Shown here piece by piece: positions 44,086-56,141 of a stretch of 64,000 nt of DNA (position 1 is its first letter; every line of letters begins with the position of its first letter). A program made the translations under genes and the position numbers. The notes under the pieces were generated by a model. That model was not told the DNA's origin, searched no databases, and was given only the letters and a program-made list of their open reading frames with translations. The DNA is from Capra hircus (taxonomy: Eukaryota; Chordata; Mammalia; Artiodactyla; Bovidae): the NCBI RefSeq assembly GCF_001704415.2, contig NC_030820.1, positions 44,312,036 through 44,376,035 on the forward strand, in the 5' to 3' direction.

Positions 44086-44743
44086 CAGCGTTTTAAAGGG
44101 CGACAATCCCTGAGGAACATTCTGAACGCCTCCAACCGCTCTGACTCCAGACCCCTGCTTCCCCAGCACTTCCGGGGCTCTTAGGGAAAAGCTCTCCTTG
44201 TCTACGCTCTCTCTCTCTCCGCACGTTCCCTTCTCTAGGGGTTCTGTTTACTTCCATCTCCCACCTCTCAGATTTCTGCTCCTTGTCCACCAGCCCTTTC
44301 TTCCCACCTGATAGGAGTATTTAGCACATTTTGTGTTTGTTGATTAAAGTGTGTTCCCTGGCCCTGAAGTTAAGAAGAGGTGAGTTGGAAGTTTCCTAGT
44401 CCTCCCAAACACTTTGGTTCTCAGAGGGTGCTGCCTTGACCAGCCTTATTGGAGAGCTTCGGAACAGTCCTGGCTTAGTGGATCTGGGCTGAGCCAGCAT
44501 CTGCATTTCTAGCAAGCCGCCTGTGGTGCTGATGCTGTTCTGAAGGTAGCCCTGGTCACAGAGAACACACTGGTTTCCCCTCGGTTGAACCAGTTGACGG
44601 CTGTAAGGGAAAGAGCCCAAAGTAGCATACCGTGCCCAAGGAAAGCCAGTTTGAGCATAAATGTGACTAAGAATAATGATCTCTACATGGCTGGTGGTGA
44701 TCTCTATATTGTCTTTCTCTAGCTAACGCCCAGAGGTGAGATG
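44086..44743. other. Unique sequence
   Basis: A short TC run lies at about 44205-44219. No gene is recognised. Confidence 0.35.
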
Positions 44744-44998
44744 ACCTCTGCTACTGCTAAGTCGCTTCAGCCATGTCCGACTCTGTGTGATCCCATAGAT
44801 GGCAGCCCACCAGGCTCCCCTGTCCCTGGGATTCTCCAGGTGAGAGCACTGGAGTGGGGTGCCATTGCCTTCTCCAATGCATGAAAGTGAAAGTGAAGTC
44901 GCTAAGTCATGCCTGGCCCTCAGCGACCCCATGGTCTGCAGCCCCCCAGGCTCCCCGGTCCCCGGGATTCTCCAGCCAAGAGCACTGGCATGGATGCC
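44744..44998 (-). mobile_element. Bov-A2 SINE (dimer), antisense
   Basis: First monomer from tgctactgctaagtcgcttc, linker atgcatgaaagtgaaagtga, second monomer to gagcactggcatgg. The second monomer is incomplete at its far end. Confidence 0.93.
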
Positions 44999-45207
44999 GT
45001 CTATTTAGGCAGCTGCCCTCCTCTCATGGTTTCCCTGCTTTCCTGGAATTTTCAGATTTCATGATTGTGTGACTGTGGCCCAAATTCAGATTACCTGGAG
45101 TTGATTCTGAAACATTTCAGCCTGTGGCACATCTGAAACTTTTCTGAAAAGCTCCTCTCAGTTGTGGAGCAAGGTGGATAAATAAGCCAATTATAGCAGC
45201 TAGGTCT
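44999..45207. other. Unique spacer
   Basis: No gene is seen. Confidence 0.3.
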
Positions 45208-45418
45208 GCGCATCAAGTCATGCCTGATTCTTTGCGACCCCATGGACTGTAGCCCGCCAGGCTCCTCCATCCACAGTATTCTCCAGGCAAGGATATTGGA
45301 GTGGATAGCCATTTCCTACTCCAAGGGATCTTCCTGACCCAGGGATCAAAACTGGATCTCCTGAGTCTCCTGCACTGGCAGGAGAATTCTTTACTGCAGA
45401 GCCACCTGGGAAGCCACA
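45208..45418 (-). mobile_element. Bov-tA SINE, antisense
   Basis: Runs from the Bov-A body (caagtcatgcctgattcttt) to the tRNA-like head (gagccacctgggaagcc). The flanks cagctagg and cagctaag suggest an imperfect target-site duplication. Confidence 0.92.
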
Positions 45419-45939
45419 TCAGCTAAGTACTCTCTGCTTAATCACGAATCACTCTATCAAGTGCCGTTACTCAGATGTCAGTTTTGATGAATGAGAAAGG
45501 GCAAAGCAGTATAACTCCAAATAATAGCTTATACCATCCTGTGTGGTTCCCATGATGGAGTGAGAAAATAACTGTGAAGGCATTTACTAATGTCCCACAC
45601 TCATCTGCATCCCGGAGTCCCATAACTTACCCTATATCGTTTTATGATGGTCTCCATTATCTTCATGCTGGATTGATTCACTTTGCCGCTCCCGTGTTAC
45701 TGTACTGATGTGACAGCTTATTATTTAGAGTATTAATATTATTTGCAAAGTTCTGTTTGTTTCTGGAAACAAATCTAGGAGAACGATTTGACTGTCATTT
45801 CCAACCTCTAGATCAGATTTGTTATGTCAGATGTATTTTCTATAATTTATGCATAATTCAACAGCATGAAAATGCTTCTTTGTGCAAATAATAAAGATAT
45901 TACAAATGCGTGCTGGCTACACTCAACTTTTGAAAGCAG
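45419..45939. other. AT-rich unique sequence
   Basis: No gene or repeat is recognised. It includes AT-rich words such as gcataattcaacagc and an AATAAA near 45887. Confidence 0.35.
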
Positions 45940-46095
45940 TTTCATACTTATTGTTCTGTTTCATCTTCACGATGCCCTATGAGATGAGTATTTTCATCCC
46001 AAGATAGCTGAAATGAACTGCAGTGGAGAACTTGAGATAATGCAGATATTTGGTGACAGAATTGAAAGTAAAACCCGCTTCTCTGGCTCATTGTT
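45940..46095 (-). mobile_element. MIR SINE, antisense
   Basis: The block gatgccctatgagatgagta followed by ttttcatccc, gctgaaatgaactgcagtgg and gtaaaacccgcttctctggc follows the reverse-complement MIR layout. Confidence 0.5.
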
Positions 46096-46334
46096 CCTTA
46101 TTTTTCTGGCAGGAGGGTCACACTATTTTTCTCCCACTGAGCCCAAAGACCCGCTAAACACAGTCCTCTGGACACTCAACGTGTGGAAGACTGACATTGT
46201 CTCTAATTAAGAACTTTAGTAAACTTGGCCATCTCAAATCTTAAATTTTTTGAATTTGCCACTTGGAAGTAAAATCATAAATATACTAACAGAATCAAAC
46301 CAAAGCTGTATAATCTTTCACAGCTTATTTTATT
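46096..46334. other. Unique sequence
   Basis: No gene is seen. Confidence 0.3.
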
Positions 46335-47176
46335 TAAATCTTTATGTTGTTTTGGAATATAACCAATTAACAATGTTGCGACAGTTTCAGGTGAACAGCA
46401 AAGAGACTCAGCCATACATACACGTGTATCCCTTCTCTCCCAACCCCCACTCTGATCCTGGCTGCCAGATAACCCTGAGCAGAGTTCCCTGTGCTATACT
46501 GTAGGTCCTTATCGATTATCCATTTTAAACATAGCAATGTGTACATGTCCATCCCAAGCTCCCTAACTATCCCTTCTCCCCAGCCTTCCCCCCTGATAAC
46601 CATAAATTCGTTCTCCAAGTCTGTGAGTCAGTTTGTGCTTCGTAGATAAGTTCATTTGTATCATTTCTTTTTAGATTCCGCATATAAGGGATGGCATCCA
46701 ATATTTCTCCTTATCTGTCTGACTTCACTCAATGTGACACTCTCTAGGTCCATCCATGTTGCTGAAGATGGTATTAATTCATCTTTTTTAATGGCTGAGT
46801 AATATTCCATTGTATGTATGTACATCTTCTTTATCCAGTCCTCTGTCTACAGACATTTAGGTTGCTTCCTTGTCTTGGCTATCATAAACAGAGCTACAGT
46901 GAACATTGGGATGCATGTATCTATTCAGGTCATGTTTTTCTCTGGATATGCCCAGGAGTGGAATTGCAGTGTCATATGGTGGCTCCATGTTTACGTTTTT
47001 GTGGAATCTCCATACTGTTCTCTATATTGGCTGAACTAATTTCCACTCCACCAACAGTGTAGGAAGGTTCCATTCTCTCCACATCTTCTCTAGTATGCAT
47101 TATTTGTAGGTTTTTTTTATGATGGTTACTCTGGCTGGTATGAGGTGATACCTCTTTGTAGTTTTGATTTGCATTT
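46335..47176 (-). mobile_element. L1 LINE 3' part, antisense
   Basis: Antisense L1 UTR and ORF2 end: gtgctatactgtaggtcctt, ggctgagtaatattccattg, tacagtgaacattgggatgc and ggtatgaggtgatacctctt. It is broken at gatttgcatttc by a BovB end and resumes at about 47476. Confidence 0.9.
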
Positions 47177-47475
47177 CTGAAGGAGATCAGCCCTGGGATT
47201 TCTTTGGAAGGAATGATGCTAAAGCTGAAAGTCCAGTACTTTGGCCACCTCATGCGAAGAGTTGACTCATTGGAAAAGACTCTGATGCTGGGAGGGATTG
47301 GGGGCAGGAGGAGACGGGGACAACAGAGGATGAGATGGCTGGATGGCATCACTAGCTCGATGGACATGAGTCTGAGTGAACTCCGGGAGTTGGTGATGGA
47401 CAGGGAGGCCTGGGGTGCTGTGATTCATGGGGTCGCAAAGAGTCGGACAAGACTAAGCTACTGAACTGAACTGAA
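47177..47475 (+). mobile_element. BovB 3' end (about 300 bp) inside L1
   Basis: Starts ctgaaggagatcagccctgg and ends gctactgaactgaactgaa. The plus-strand frame 47204-47464 keeps the Arg-rich GGRRRRGQQRMRWLDG stretch of the BovB C-terminus. It lies at the same L1 position as the BovB tail at 28011. The antisense frame 46972-47367 is a chance fusion of the two elements. Confidence 0.93.
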
Positions 47476-47515
47476 TGATAAGTGATACTGAGCATCTTTT
47501 CATGCTTCACAGCTC
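47476..47515 (-). mobile_element. L1 LINE, continuation
   Basis: The word agtgatactgagcatctttt continues the interrupted L1 for about 40 bp. Confidence 0.7.
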
Positions 47516-47519
47516 ATTT

Positions 47520-47600
47520 TAGTGAGCATGTATTGAGAATCTGCTCTGTACTATGCCAAGCACGTGGGGGCCACAAAAATGACCAAAGTGTGGCTTCTAG
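47520..47600 (+). mobile_element. L2 LINE fragment
   Basis: The block tgagaatctgctctgtacta then tgccaagcacgtgggggcc fits the L2 3' region with its tgccaggcac word. Confidence 0.4.
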
Positions 47601-49125
47601 CTGCTGGACACTGGCAGTCTGGGTGGATGGGATGGGTTTGGGGCAGAAGAAGCCCTGGCTTACCATTAAATCATAAATTTACATTCCTACTAATAAAAGT
47701 GCTTACAAAGTGGGTTATTCACTTAATTGAGTAAAAAACAAGTCTTGTCCTTTTTTCCCAGGTTAAAGAATAAGAAGTTAAAGACTACTCCTGACATGAT
47801 ACAGGAGTGAGCGCTATCCCTCATGCAGTCTCTCTCTGCTCCAGGATTTGTGCACCATGCCCAGGACTCTGTAACACAATGGCGGTCACTCCTGGGTGCT
47901 GGAGACAGAGATTTTCCCTTCCAGTATTTCCTCAGGAACTCCCTGAGGGAGTAATAATTTCTGCAGCCCAGTCATCACCCTGTCAGGACCCAACAAGTAA
48001 CTCTGCACAGTAATTAAGTAAGCACAACAGGAAAATTCAGATCTCAAGACGTTGGGCTTTATGGTTACAGATGTTCTTCTCTGCTGAGTCGTTCAGCAGT
48101 TCCTTGGGTCATAAATGTTTAATTTTTAATCTGCTTTTTATCGGTTTTGTGTAATGCAGACTGCCGGTATACCCAAAGAATTTTTTCACCAGTGCGTTTT
48201 ATGTGCGGGAAGTTTGTGATAAAGGCTTTAGTGAGATAAAATGAGGTGTATTCCCTTAAGAAAATGAACATCTCCCTACCTGAAAACACAGGCGAACATT
48301 CTTCTCATAGGCCATGGGCTGTTTGGATCTCAACATTGTTTGCAGACTTCACACGATCCCGGGAAGTCACACGACTTGCAGGTGTGTTACTGAAGCTTAC
48401 ATCATCTGTTTGCTCTGGAAATGTCCTCTGAAATGATCCAGGGGCTAGAAACAATGGTTGTTCCAGGATATATTTATCTTTTATGACTCAAATAGCTGTC
48501 CCACTTTTCAGGAGACCTTGTGATACGTGCCAATGAAAGGTGAACTTTTAAAACACCACAAACAAGAGTTGATAGAATCACCGGTGACATCATGTGTTTA
48601 CATATCTACTAGTAGCTAAACCTGAATGTTAGTTGCCCTGGAAACATAATAGTCATTTCGACATGCTCTGGGCATGAAGCTTTGAGGTGAAATCTTCTGT
48701 TGGGGGTTCAGCACACAACCCAGCACGGGGTCTGACAGCTTAAGCACCATTCAGTGCCTCCCCTTTAGCTTGATGGAGCCAAGGCCCCTCCTCATTCTCT
48801 CCCGTCGGTGGGACTGTCGATGCATCAAAGGACAGGGCAGGCTAGTCATCACCCTTCAGCAAAGTGGACTGACGGCCAGATAGGGGAGGAAGCCAGCCCT
48901 GCAGCCAGAGACAGTTGTAGCAAAGGGTCAAAGAGTGTGAACCGCAACCCAGGGACGGGTGTGCCTGCCAGTGGGCCACGGCCGGGCTGCGCCAGTGCTG
49001 CGTCAGTGCCTAATTCTTCAGGGGCCCATGCCTGGGACCCCTGGGAGAGCAGAGACCGCACCCTGGCCACCAGTCCTCCTGACAGGGGTCTGGGAGACCC
49101 AGAGTGTCCAGAGGGCTATGGAACC
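47601..49125. other. Unique sequence
   Basis: No gene is supported. The frame 48808-49134 (108 codons) has no recognised content. Confidence 0.4.
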
Positions 49126-49138
49126 ATAAACTGAATAA

Positions 49139-49330
49139 GTGAAAGTCGCTCAGTCGTGTCCGACTCTTTGTGACCCCATGGACTAATACAGTCCATGGAA
49201 TTCTCCAGGCCAGAATACTGGAGTGGGTAGCCTTTCCTTTCTCCAGTGGGTCTTCCCAACCCAGGAATCAAACTGGGGTCTCCTGCATTGGAGGGAGATT
49301 CTTTACCAACTGAGCTATCAGGGAAGCCCT
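49139..49330 (-). mobile_element. Bov-tA SINE, antisense
   Basis: Runs from the Bov-A body (tgaaagtcgctcagtcgtgt) to the head (gagctatcagggaagccc). A perfect 13-bp target-site duplication, ataaactgaataa, lies at 49126-49138 and 49331-49343. Confidence 0.96.
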
Positions 49331-49343
49331 ATAAACTGAATAA

Positions 49344-50954
49344 TCTTGCCTCAAACCAACAAAGTCCCACTTTCCCCACTTTTCCTAAAATCAAGACATC
49401 ATGTTTTCTGTTTCCATGTCTGGAGTTGGTTTTCTACCCTGTGGGCTCTACCCTCTGCAGCTGTTGGGCCGTGGCCGCGTCCCCCTGCAGGTCTGGCTTG
49501 GGCTCAGGCATGGGTCCTCCCTGCTCCAGGCACTCACCCAGGGTCCCGTGTGCCGCCAGTGAGTTAAAAACACGGCCCTTCCCTGCAGAGTTCTTGAGGG
49601 GCTGAGCCTTCCCCTCCAGTGCACTCTTCCCGGTGGAATCTGTTTTAAACTGATAGGCCGGTAGGAATCTCTGAGGCACTGTCAATGGTAACACTTAGCA
49701 GCTATGTCACAGCACTTTGTCCGCCTATAGTTTACAGACTCTACCTGTAACTCCAGGAGGTAGGACTGAAACTCCGAGACTGTCTTCCACATCCACCTTT
49801 CCATGAGTTGGACGAATCAGTCGAAGTTGCCGAGTGTCTTTCCTGGTCTCTCTCCCAGAGTAACAGAGGGGGAGCGGGCTGGCTTAGAGGTGGCGCTGGA
49901 GAAGCAGGGGACCCCTTGGACACGTTCAGGGGGCCTGTCAGGCTGGAACTGCTTGTGTTAGCTCACCACTCCTGTGCCTGCTCCCTCTCATCATCTTGTG
50001 GATGGACGGAGGAGCACTCCAGAGGCTCTGCCCTCTGACAGCCTGCACGTGGAGCCATCGGGCAGGTCTTTTCGAGGTGGTCGGGTAACCCAGGCAGGGT
50101 GTATAACTCCAGGTGGTGCTGTGTTGGTGGAGGAAAGGAGGGTTTTCGCAGTGAGGAGAGGACACTGTGAGTGCTGGAGGAGGGACGCGGGGCTCACGTT
50201 GCTCCCTGTGACCTGCCACGTCCTGATGTCTATGTTGGTGGGGTCTCCTGGGTCAGCTCTGTCTCCCGAGTTGGGGTTCAGGAGGAGCTGGTCCAGTGAG
50301 TTAGTCCTCTGACCTATAAGACACGGTGACCCTGGGCAGCCTCTCAAGCAAATACAGTGGAGGGAGCTGCCACCGGAGCCACTGGGGTCACCTGGTGTGG
50401 AAGGTTCTGTCCTTGCAGATATGTCTCCTGTGCAGGGGACCTCAGCATTCCCCTCGTCACTGCTAACAAGATGGAAAGACTGCATTTGCTATGCTCCAAC
50501 TGTAAATATTCCTTTTGTGTGCTCCTAAAAGAGGCTGTTTTAAGCAAAACCTGTATTTGGAGAAGGTGATATCCTTGGAGTTAGCTTTCTGCTTCACTAA
50601 CTCGAGTTTCCTAGACTGAGCGTGCATTCTACTGGGACGAGACGTCCATCAGAACATGCCTGGGTCATGGGTGAGTCCGCTGTGGATATTGTGTTACAAT
50701 GCAGAGCTTTCCACACTGCACTGGGAGTGTGCCTCTCATGGCAAACTCACGCATTGCACACATTGCTGTGTGATTAGTTAACACAGTACTCTCTCCTAAT
50801 CTCTAGTAATATTTCGGTATCAAACTTTTAAAGAGCAAGATGCAAAGCATCAAGTTTATAAATGCTAGAAACACAGTTAACACAATGGCATTGATACTTG
50901 TCTGTCAGTGAACATGGAGAAAGGAACAAGGAAAGATGATTGTATGAATGTAAC
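49344..50954. other. Unique, moderately GC-rich sequence
   Basis: Overlapping frames of up to 164 codons (minus 49991-50485) lack recognised domains, and opposite frames are equally long. No gene is called. Confidence 0.4.
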
Positions 50955-51365
50955 TGTTGTTCAATCGCTCAATCGTGTCTGACTCTGTGATCCCATGGAC
51001 TGCAGCACACCAGGCTTCCTTGTCCTTCCCTGTCTCCCAGAGTTTGCTCAAACTCATGTCCATTGAGTTGATGATGCCATCCAACCATCTCATCCTCTGC
51101 GGCCACCTTCTTTCTCCTCTTGCCTTCAGTCTTACTCAGCATCAGAGTCTTTTCCAATGAGTCAGTTCTTCATACTAGGTGGCCCAAGTATTGGAGCTTC
51201 AGCTTCAGCATCAGTCCTTCCAATGAATATTCAGGGTTGATTTCCTTTAGGATTGGCTGGTTGATCTCCTTACAGTCCAAGGGACTCTCAAGAGTCTTCT
51301 CTAGCACCACAATTAGAAAGCATCGATTCTTTGGCACTCAGCCTTCTTTACGGTCCAACTCTCAG
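50955..51365 (-). mobile_element. BovB LINE 3' part, antisense and diverged
   Basis: Antisense BovB C-terminal region from ttgttcaatcgctcaatcgt to cggtccaactctcag. It is more diverged than most copies and 5'-truncated. Confidence 0.88.
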
Positions 51366-51924
51366 GTCTGGGTTTCAGGGCAATATTAAACTAGCAGAGC
51401 CGCCTCTGGAAAGACGTCACAAAGTCTGCTGTCACAGCCTGCGCTGCCCTCACTTGGCCCCGTGTAAAGAAGTCAAATTGCAAAGCTGGAAGAAGCCAAC
51501 AGATGACCAAAATAGCCCCTAATTGTGAGTGAAATTAAATATAACTACAACATTGAGCCCATAAGCATGGCAGTAATATAAAATGAAGTGGAGGAAGCCC
51601 TGCCATAGTAACAACTTAGCATCCACCAGATTGTAAAGCAAATCTGGGAGGAACCATTGAATATGCACAGAGACAATTATCACCCGACATAATCTGCAGT
51701 GAGATATATTCATGGGCACTGAGAGAACCCCACAGTCTGAACGGTGATATTTTGTGAATGATGGCCAGGAGCTGGTGGTGCTAAATTCAATTCCCTGGAG
51801 CCGATGGGGCCTGGTTCTCATATGCCTTGCATGGCGGGGACCTGACACGAGCTAACCAATTGTAGGAGATTGGCCTTGTTACCTACCAGTGGGGTCACTG
51901 GGCGGCAGCACTGAGGAAGACAGT
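51366..51924. other. Unique sequence
   Basis: No gene is seen. The minus-strand frame 51519-51848 has no recognised content. Confidence 0.35.
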
Positions 51925-52060
51925 GGCTGAGTCAGAAGGGCTGGGCTTTGACAGAAGCCCTGCCTTTAGAAAGCCCTTTGATCCTGCACAAGTAACAACC
52001 CCCTCCTTGTCTGTCAGAATGTGGGATTTCCATCTCTCAAAGGGCCGGGTGGGATTAGTG
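51925..52060 (+). mobile_element. Possible MIR SINE
   Basis: The block ctgagtcagaagggctgggc, then cctgcacaagtaacaacccc and tgtctgtcagaatgtgggat follows the MIR sense order. Confidence 0.4.
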
Positions 52061-53614
52061 GACTTTTAAACTTTCTTCGCAGAAGTTACCTCCATCCATG
52101 GCAGTCACGACTGGGTGTAGGATGCTAGCCCTGGCCTTGCCTAGACCATTGCCACTGTTCTGGTTTCATGGGCCAGAAATGCGTCGAATCACCCCCATCA
52201 TATCTTAGAATGTCCTCAGAACATCCACGAGCACCTAGGGTTATGTAAGCTGCTCCTTTACCCACAGGAGAACCTTGTCACTGGGCCATCCTGAGTCCAC
52301 AGAGCATCCGAGTCCTGACACAGCACCGCCTCACTACCCTCATTGGTCTCCCACTGGTCCATTCAGAACTCACTCCGGGGGGATGTCCAGGCGTCTCTCC
52401 TGTCTCACCCCAGGGTGCCTTGAAGTTCATCTCTACTTAGGGTTTTCCCTCCCCTGCTGCAAGCATGAGTGCAGTTAGACATATACCCCCTCTGCAGAGA
52501 AGGATAACATGAAAGCAACAGAGAAAATGCTCGAGGAGGGCACTGGGACCCTCCCGCTGAGGGTGGGTGTCTGCACCACGTGGTGCCATCTCCAGGTTTC
52601 GGCAGTAGAGAGGACACCGTGATGGCCAGAGTGTGAGGAACAAAAATGAACCTCTGCTTTTAGCTGCGTTCACCATAAGTTGGAAGGACTGACACTTTTA
52701 TGCAAAAAGCAGCATCACCTCGCACCCTCTGAGGAGGAGTCACCCGATAAAGAACAGTTCCTGACACTGAGGGGCACAGCCGATGCAGGACAGTCACCCT
52801 GGACCAGATGGCCTGGAATTTGGTTCCCACCATTCATGCTGGCCACACCTTCTAAACCTCCAGTTGCATGGGCCTCAGATGGTCCTCTCCCAAAATACAC
52901 TTAAGCAGAAACCTGCCCAGGGAGCAGGCTTGGTACACTGGGTGCTGCATCACGTCCCTGCTCGCACGCTGAGGCCCCTGGGAGCTATACCAGGGTCTCT
53001 GCCTGGTCTCTCCCGGCTCTCGGCCCATCTCTGGCATTCCGTCACGGCAGCCTGAGTGGAGGAGGTCTGTGCCCTTCTCACCCTACCATGTCCTGTCTTC
53101 CTGAGATGAGCGTCCCAGAACTTCTGTCCTCAGCCTGCTGCTGAGACCCACCCTGCCCCCAAAGTGCTCTAACAGCCAACCCCCTGCCTTTAAGAACACA
53201 GCCAAGAAGTAGAGCCAAACACTGGCGCAGCAGCTCAAGCCCCAGCCACTGCGAAGAGGGCGAGGACACAGGAGCCAGTCACAGGAGCAAGTTTTAAGGA
53301 ACCTGCCCCCCTCCACATCTTTGCTCTAGTCCGTTACTCATATCTTCCCAGATGGCCTTCTGGAAGCTCTTCAGCACTGACTCCACCTTGTAGTTCCTTT
53401 CCACATGAACTCAAATCCTGTCTTGTTTATGAGGCCTTTTCTGAGGCAACATAATTAGTCCCTCTCTCCTGTCATCTCCCAGGATATTGTGGCCATTCTG
53501 TTTTGTATGAAAGAAAATTGCAAAGAGTTTACCTTCCTTTTCATAACACAAATTCCATGAGACGAGAACTAGATTTAATTAATTAATCAAAGTACCTAGC
53601 CACAGGCCTCACAT
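52061..53614. other. Unique sequence
   Basis: Short overlapping frames only; no gene or repeat is recognised. Confidence 0.4.
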
Positions 53615-53700
53615 TCATTCACTTATCCATCCAATGAATTTTTTTCTTTTCTAATGAAATATTTATTAAGGGTCTACCACTTTTTTATGTGCTTAAGAAA
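53615..53700 (+). mobile_element. L2-like fragment
   Basis: The words attcattcacttatccatcc and atatttattaagggtctacc resemble the L2 3' region. A BovB is inserted directly after it. Confidence 0.4.
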
Positions 53701-54756
53701 CAGAAAATTCTTAAAGAGATGTGGAAAATTCTTAAAGAGACAGGAATACCAGATCACCTTACCTGCCTCCTGAGAAATCTGTTTCCTAGGTCAAGAAGCA
53801 AGAGTTAGAACTGGACATGCAACAACAGACTGGTTCCAAATTGGGAAAGGAATACATCAAGGCTGTATATTGTCACCCTGCTTATTTAACTTATATGTAG
53901 AGTACATCATGCGAAGTGCCAGGCTGGATGAAGCACAGGCTGGAATCCCGATTGCCTGGAGAAATATCAATAACCTCAGATACACTGATGACACCACCCT
54001 TATGGCAGAAAGTGAAGGACTAAAGAGCCTCTTGATGAAAGTGAAAGAGGAGAGTGAAAAAGCTGACATAAACTCAACATTCAGAAAACGAAGATCATGG
54101 CATCCGGTCCCATCACTTCATGGCAAATAGATGGGGAAACAATGAAAACAGTGACAGACTTTATTTTGGGGGGCTCCAAAATCACTGCAGATGGTGACTG
54201 CAACCATGAAATTAAAAGATGCTTGCTTCTTGGAAGAAGAGCTATGACAAACCTAGACAGCATATTAAAAAGCAGAGACATTACTTTGCCAGCAAAGGTC
54301 CATCTAGTCAAAGCTATGGTTTTTCCAGTAGTCATGAATGGATGTGAGAGTTGGACCATAAAGAAAGTTGAGTGCTGAAGAATTGATGATTTTGAATCTT
54401 GGTATTGGAGAAGACTCTTGAGATTCCCAGAGGACTGTAAGGATATCCAACCAGTCCATCCCAGAGGAAGTCAATCCTGAATATTCATTTGAAGAACTGA
54501 TGCTGAAGCTGAAAGTCAGCTTTGGCCACCTGATGCAAAGAACTGACTCACTGGAGAAGACCCTGATGCTGGGAAAGACTGAAGATGGGAGGAGAAGGGG
54601 ACGACAGAGGATGAGATGGTTGGATGGCATCACTGACTCAATGGATGTGAGTTTGAGCAAGCTCCAGGTGTTGGTGATGGACAGGGAAGCCTGGTGTGCT
54701 GCAGTCCATGGGGTCACAAAGAGTCAGACATGACTGAGCGACTGAACTGAATTGAA
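53701..54756 (+). mobile_element. BovB LINE, 5'-truncated (about 1.06 kb)
   Basis: Starts within the reverse transcriptase and ends in the gactgaactgaattgaa tail. A perfect 9-bp target-site duplication, cttaagaaa, lies at 53692-53700 and 54757-54765. The first 40 bp hold a tandem duplication: gaaaattcttaaagaga occurs at 53702 and again 22 bp later, while BovB normally has this once. Confidence 0.95.
53870..54130 (+). pseudogene. BovB reverse transcriptase end fragment
   Basis: This frame begins at the SPCLFN block and carries the catalytic segment as YTDD in place of YADD. The two catalytic Asp residues are kept and the preceding Ala is Thr. Frames overlapping at 54097-54378 and 54500-54733 continue the C-terminal region after frameshifts. 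The element is too truncated to act. Confidence 0.85.
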
Positions 54757-55214
54757 CTTAAGAAAAAAAAAAACAAAAAAACACCTAATTGCTTTTTCAA
54801 ATTCAGCATGTGATTTCCTCAGTTCACAGACCCACAGCTAGCTGAACCTGGAGGAGTGGATGAGAGAGTCTCATTTTTATTTTAGAGTTGTCGATCCTCT
54901 CATTTTTCCACCTATGATGCTGAATTATGCATAAAATAAGTACTGACAGCATTTAAGAGATGAGGAAGAGGTCTGAACTGGAGTTGCTGAAGATTCCAAG
55001 AAGGTAGAATGTTTGCCTGGAGTGTGGACAGATCCTTGAATGATAAGTTAGCCTGAAGAAGTCATTCAAAGGGAGAACGAGAAGATCAAAAGCCCCAAGC
55101 CCTCAGATGTGCTCAGCAAGAAGGAGGAAACCAGAAGGAGAGGGCTGTGGGGCAGACACACAAAATTAGCACAGGGGGATGAGAGCCAGACTTTAAGACT
55201 TCGAAAGACAAGAC
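54757..55214. other. Unique sequence with an A-rich start
   Basis: An A-rich stretch (about 54763-54783) follows the BovB. No gene is seen. Confidence 0.35.
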
Positions 55215-55337
55215 TCTTTTTCACTTTTTTAAATTTAAAGTATAGGTGATTCGCAGTATTATGTCAGTATCAGTATTCAGTTAGTGTTTCAGTACTTTTG
55301 TAGATTATATTCCATTGTAGGTTATTATATGCTGTTG
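55215..55337 (-). mobile_element. L1 LINE 3' UTR, left part
   Basis: Antisense L1 UTR text (agattatattccattgtagg). It is broken by a Bov-tA and continues at 55531. Confidence 0.65.
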
Positions 55338-55530
55338 GGGCTTCCCCAGTGTTTAAGAGAGTAAAGAATCTGCCTGTGATACAAAAGACCCAGGTTCAGT
55401 CCCTGGGTTGGGAAGATCCCCTGGAGAAGGGAATGACTACCCACTCCAGTATTCTTGCCTGGAGAATCCCATGGACAGAGGTCGCCAAGAGTCAGACACG
55501 ACTGAGCAACTAACACACACACACACACAG
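55338..55530 (+). mobile_element. Bov-tA SINE inside L1
   Basis: The head ggggcttccccagtgtttaa is followed by a B-box-like ggttcagtccc and a shortened Bov-A body, ending in ctgagcaactaac and an AC repeat tail. The 5' end of the Bov-A body lacks the gcctgg...ggctac segment found in other copies. Confidence 0.93.
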
Positions 55531-56060
55531 AGGCTATTAGAAGATACTGGGTATAATTCCCTGTGCTCTATGATACATCCTTATTTATTTTAGGTATAGT
55601 CATTTGTTTCTGTTAATCCCATGCCCCTAATTCGTCCTTCCCCATCCCTCTTCCTTTTGTTAACTGTGGTTTGTTTTTTTTTTCCGTATCTGTGAGTCTG
55701 TTTTGCATATATATCCATTTGTGTTATTTTTAGATTCCACATATAAGTGATACAAAAAATATTTGCCTTTGTCGTCTGACTTATTTCACTAAACATGATA
55801 TTCTCAAGATCTATCCATGTTGCTACAAATGGCATTATTTCATTCTTCTTATGACTGAGTAGTATTCCATTGTGTGTGCATATATGTATCACATCTTCTT
55901 AATCCAGTTGACTATTGATGGACACTTGGTTTGCTTCCATTTCTTGGCTGTTGTGAGTAGCGGTACAACACTGGGGTTAAGATTCGCGTATCTTTTTGAA
56001 TTAGTGCTTTCGTTTTCTCTGGATGTAAACTCAGGAGTGGTATTGCTGGACCATATGATA
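55531..56060 (-). mobile_element. L1 LINE, middle part with ORF2 C-terminal remnant
   Basis: Continues the L1 from ggctattagaagatactggg to attgctggaccatatgatag. The minus-strand frame 55590-55892 includes KKNEIMPFVATWIDLENIM, the C-terminal end of L1 ORF2. It is interrupted by a BovB at 56061. Confidence 0.9.
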
Positions 56061-56141
56061 GACCATTCAGGTACGATCTAAATCAAATCCCTTATGATTA
56101 TACAGTGGAAGTGAAGAAATAGATTCAAGGGTCTAGATCTG

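Noticed and set aside
49991..50485. 164-codon minus-strand frame
   Set aside because: No recognised content, and competing frames on the plus strand (49974-50312) are of similar quality.
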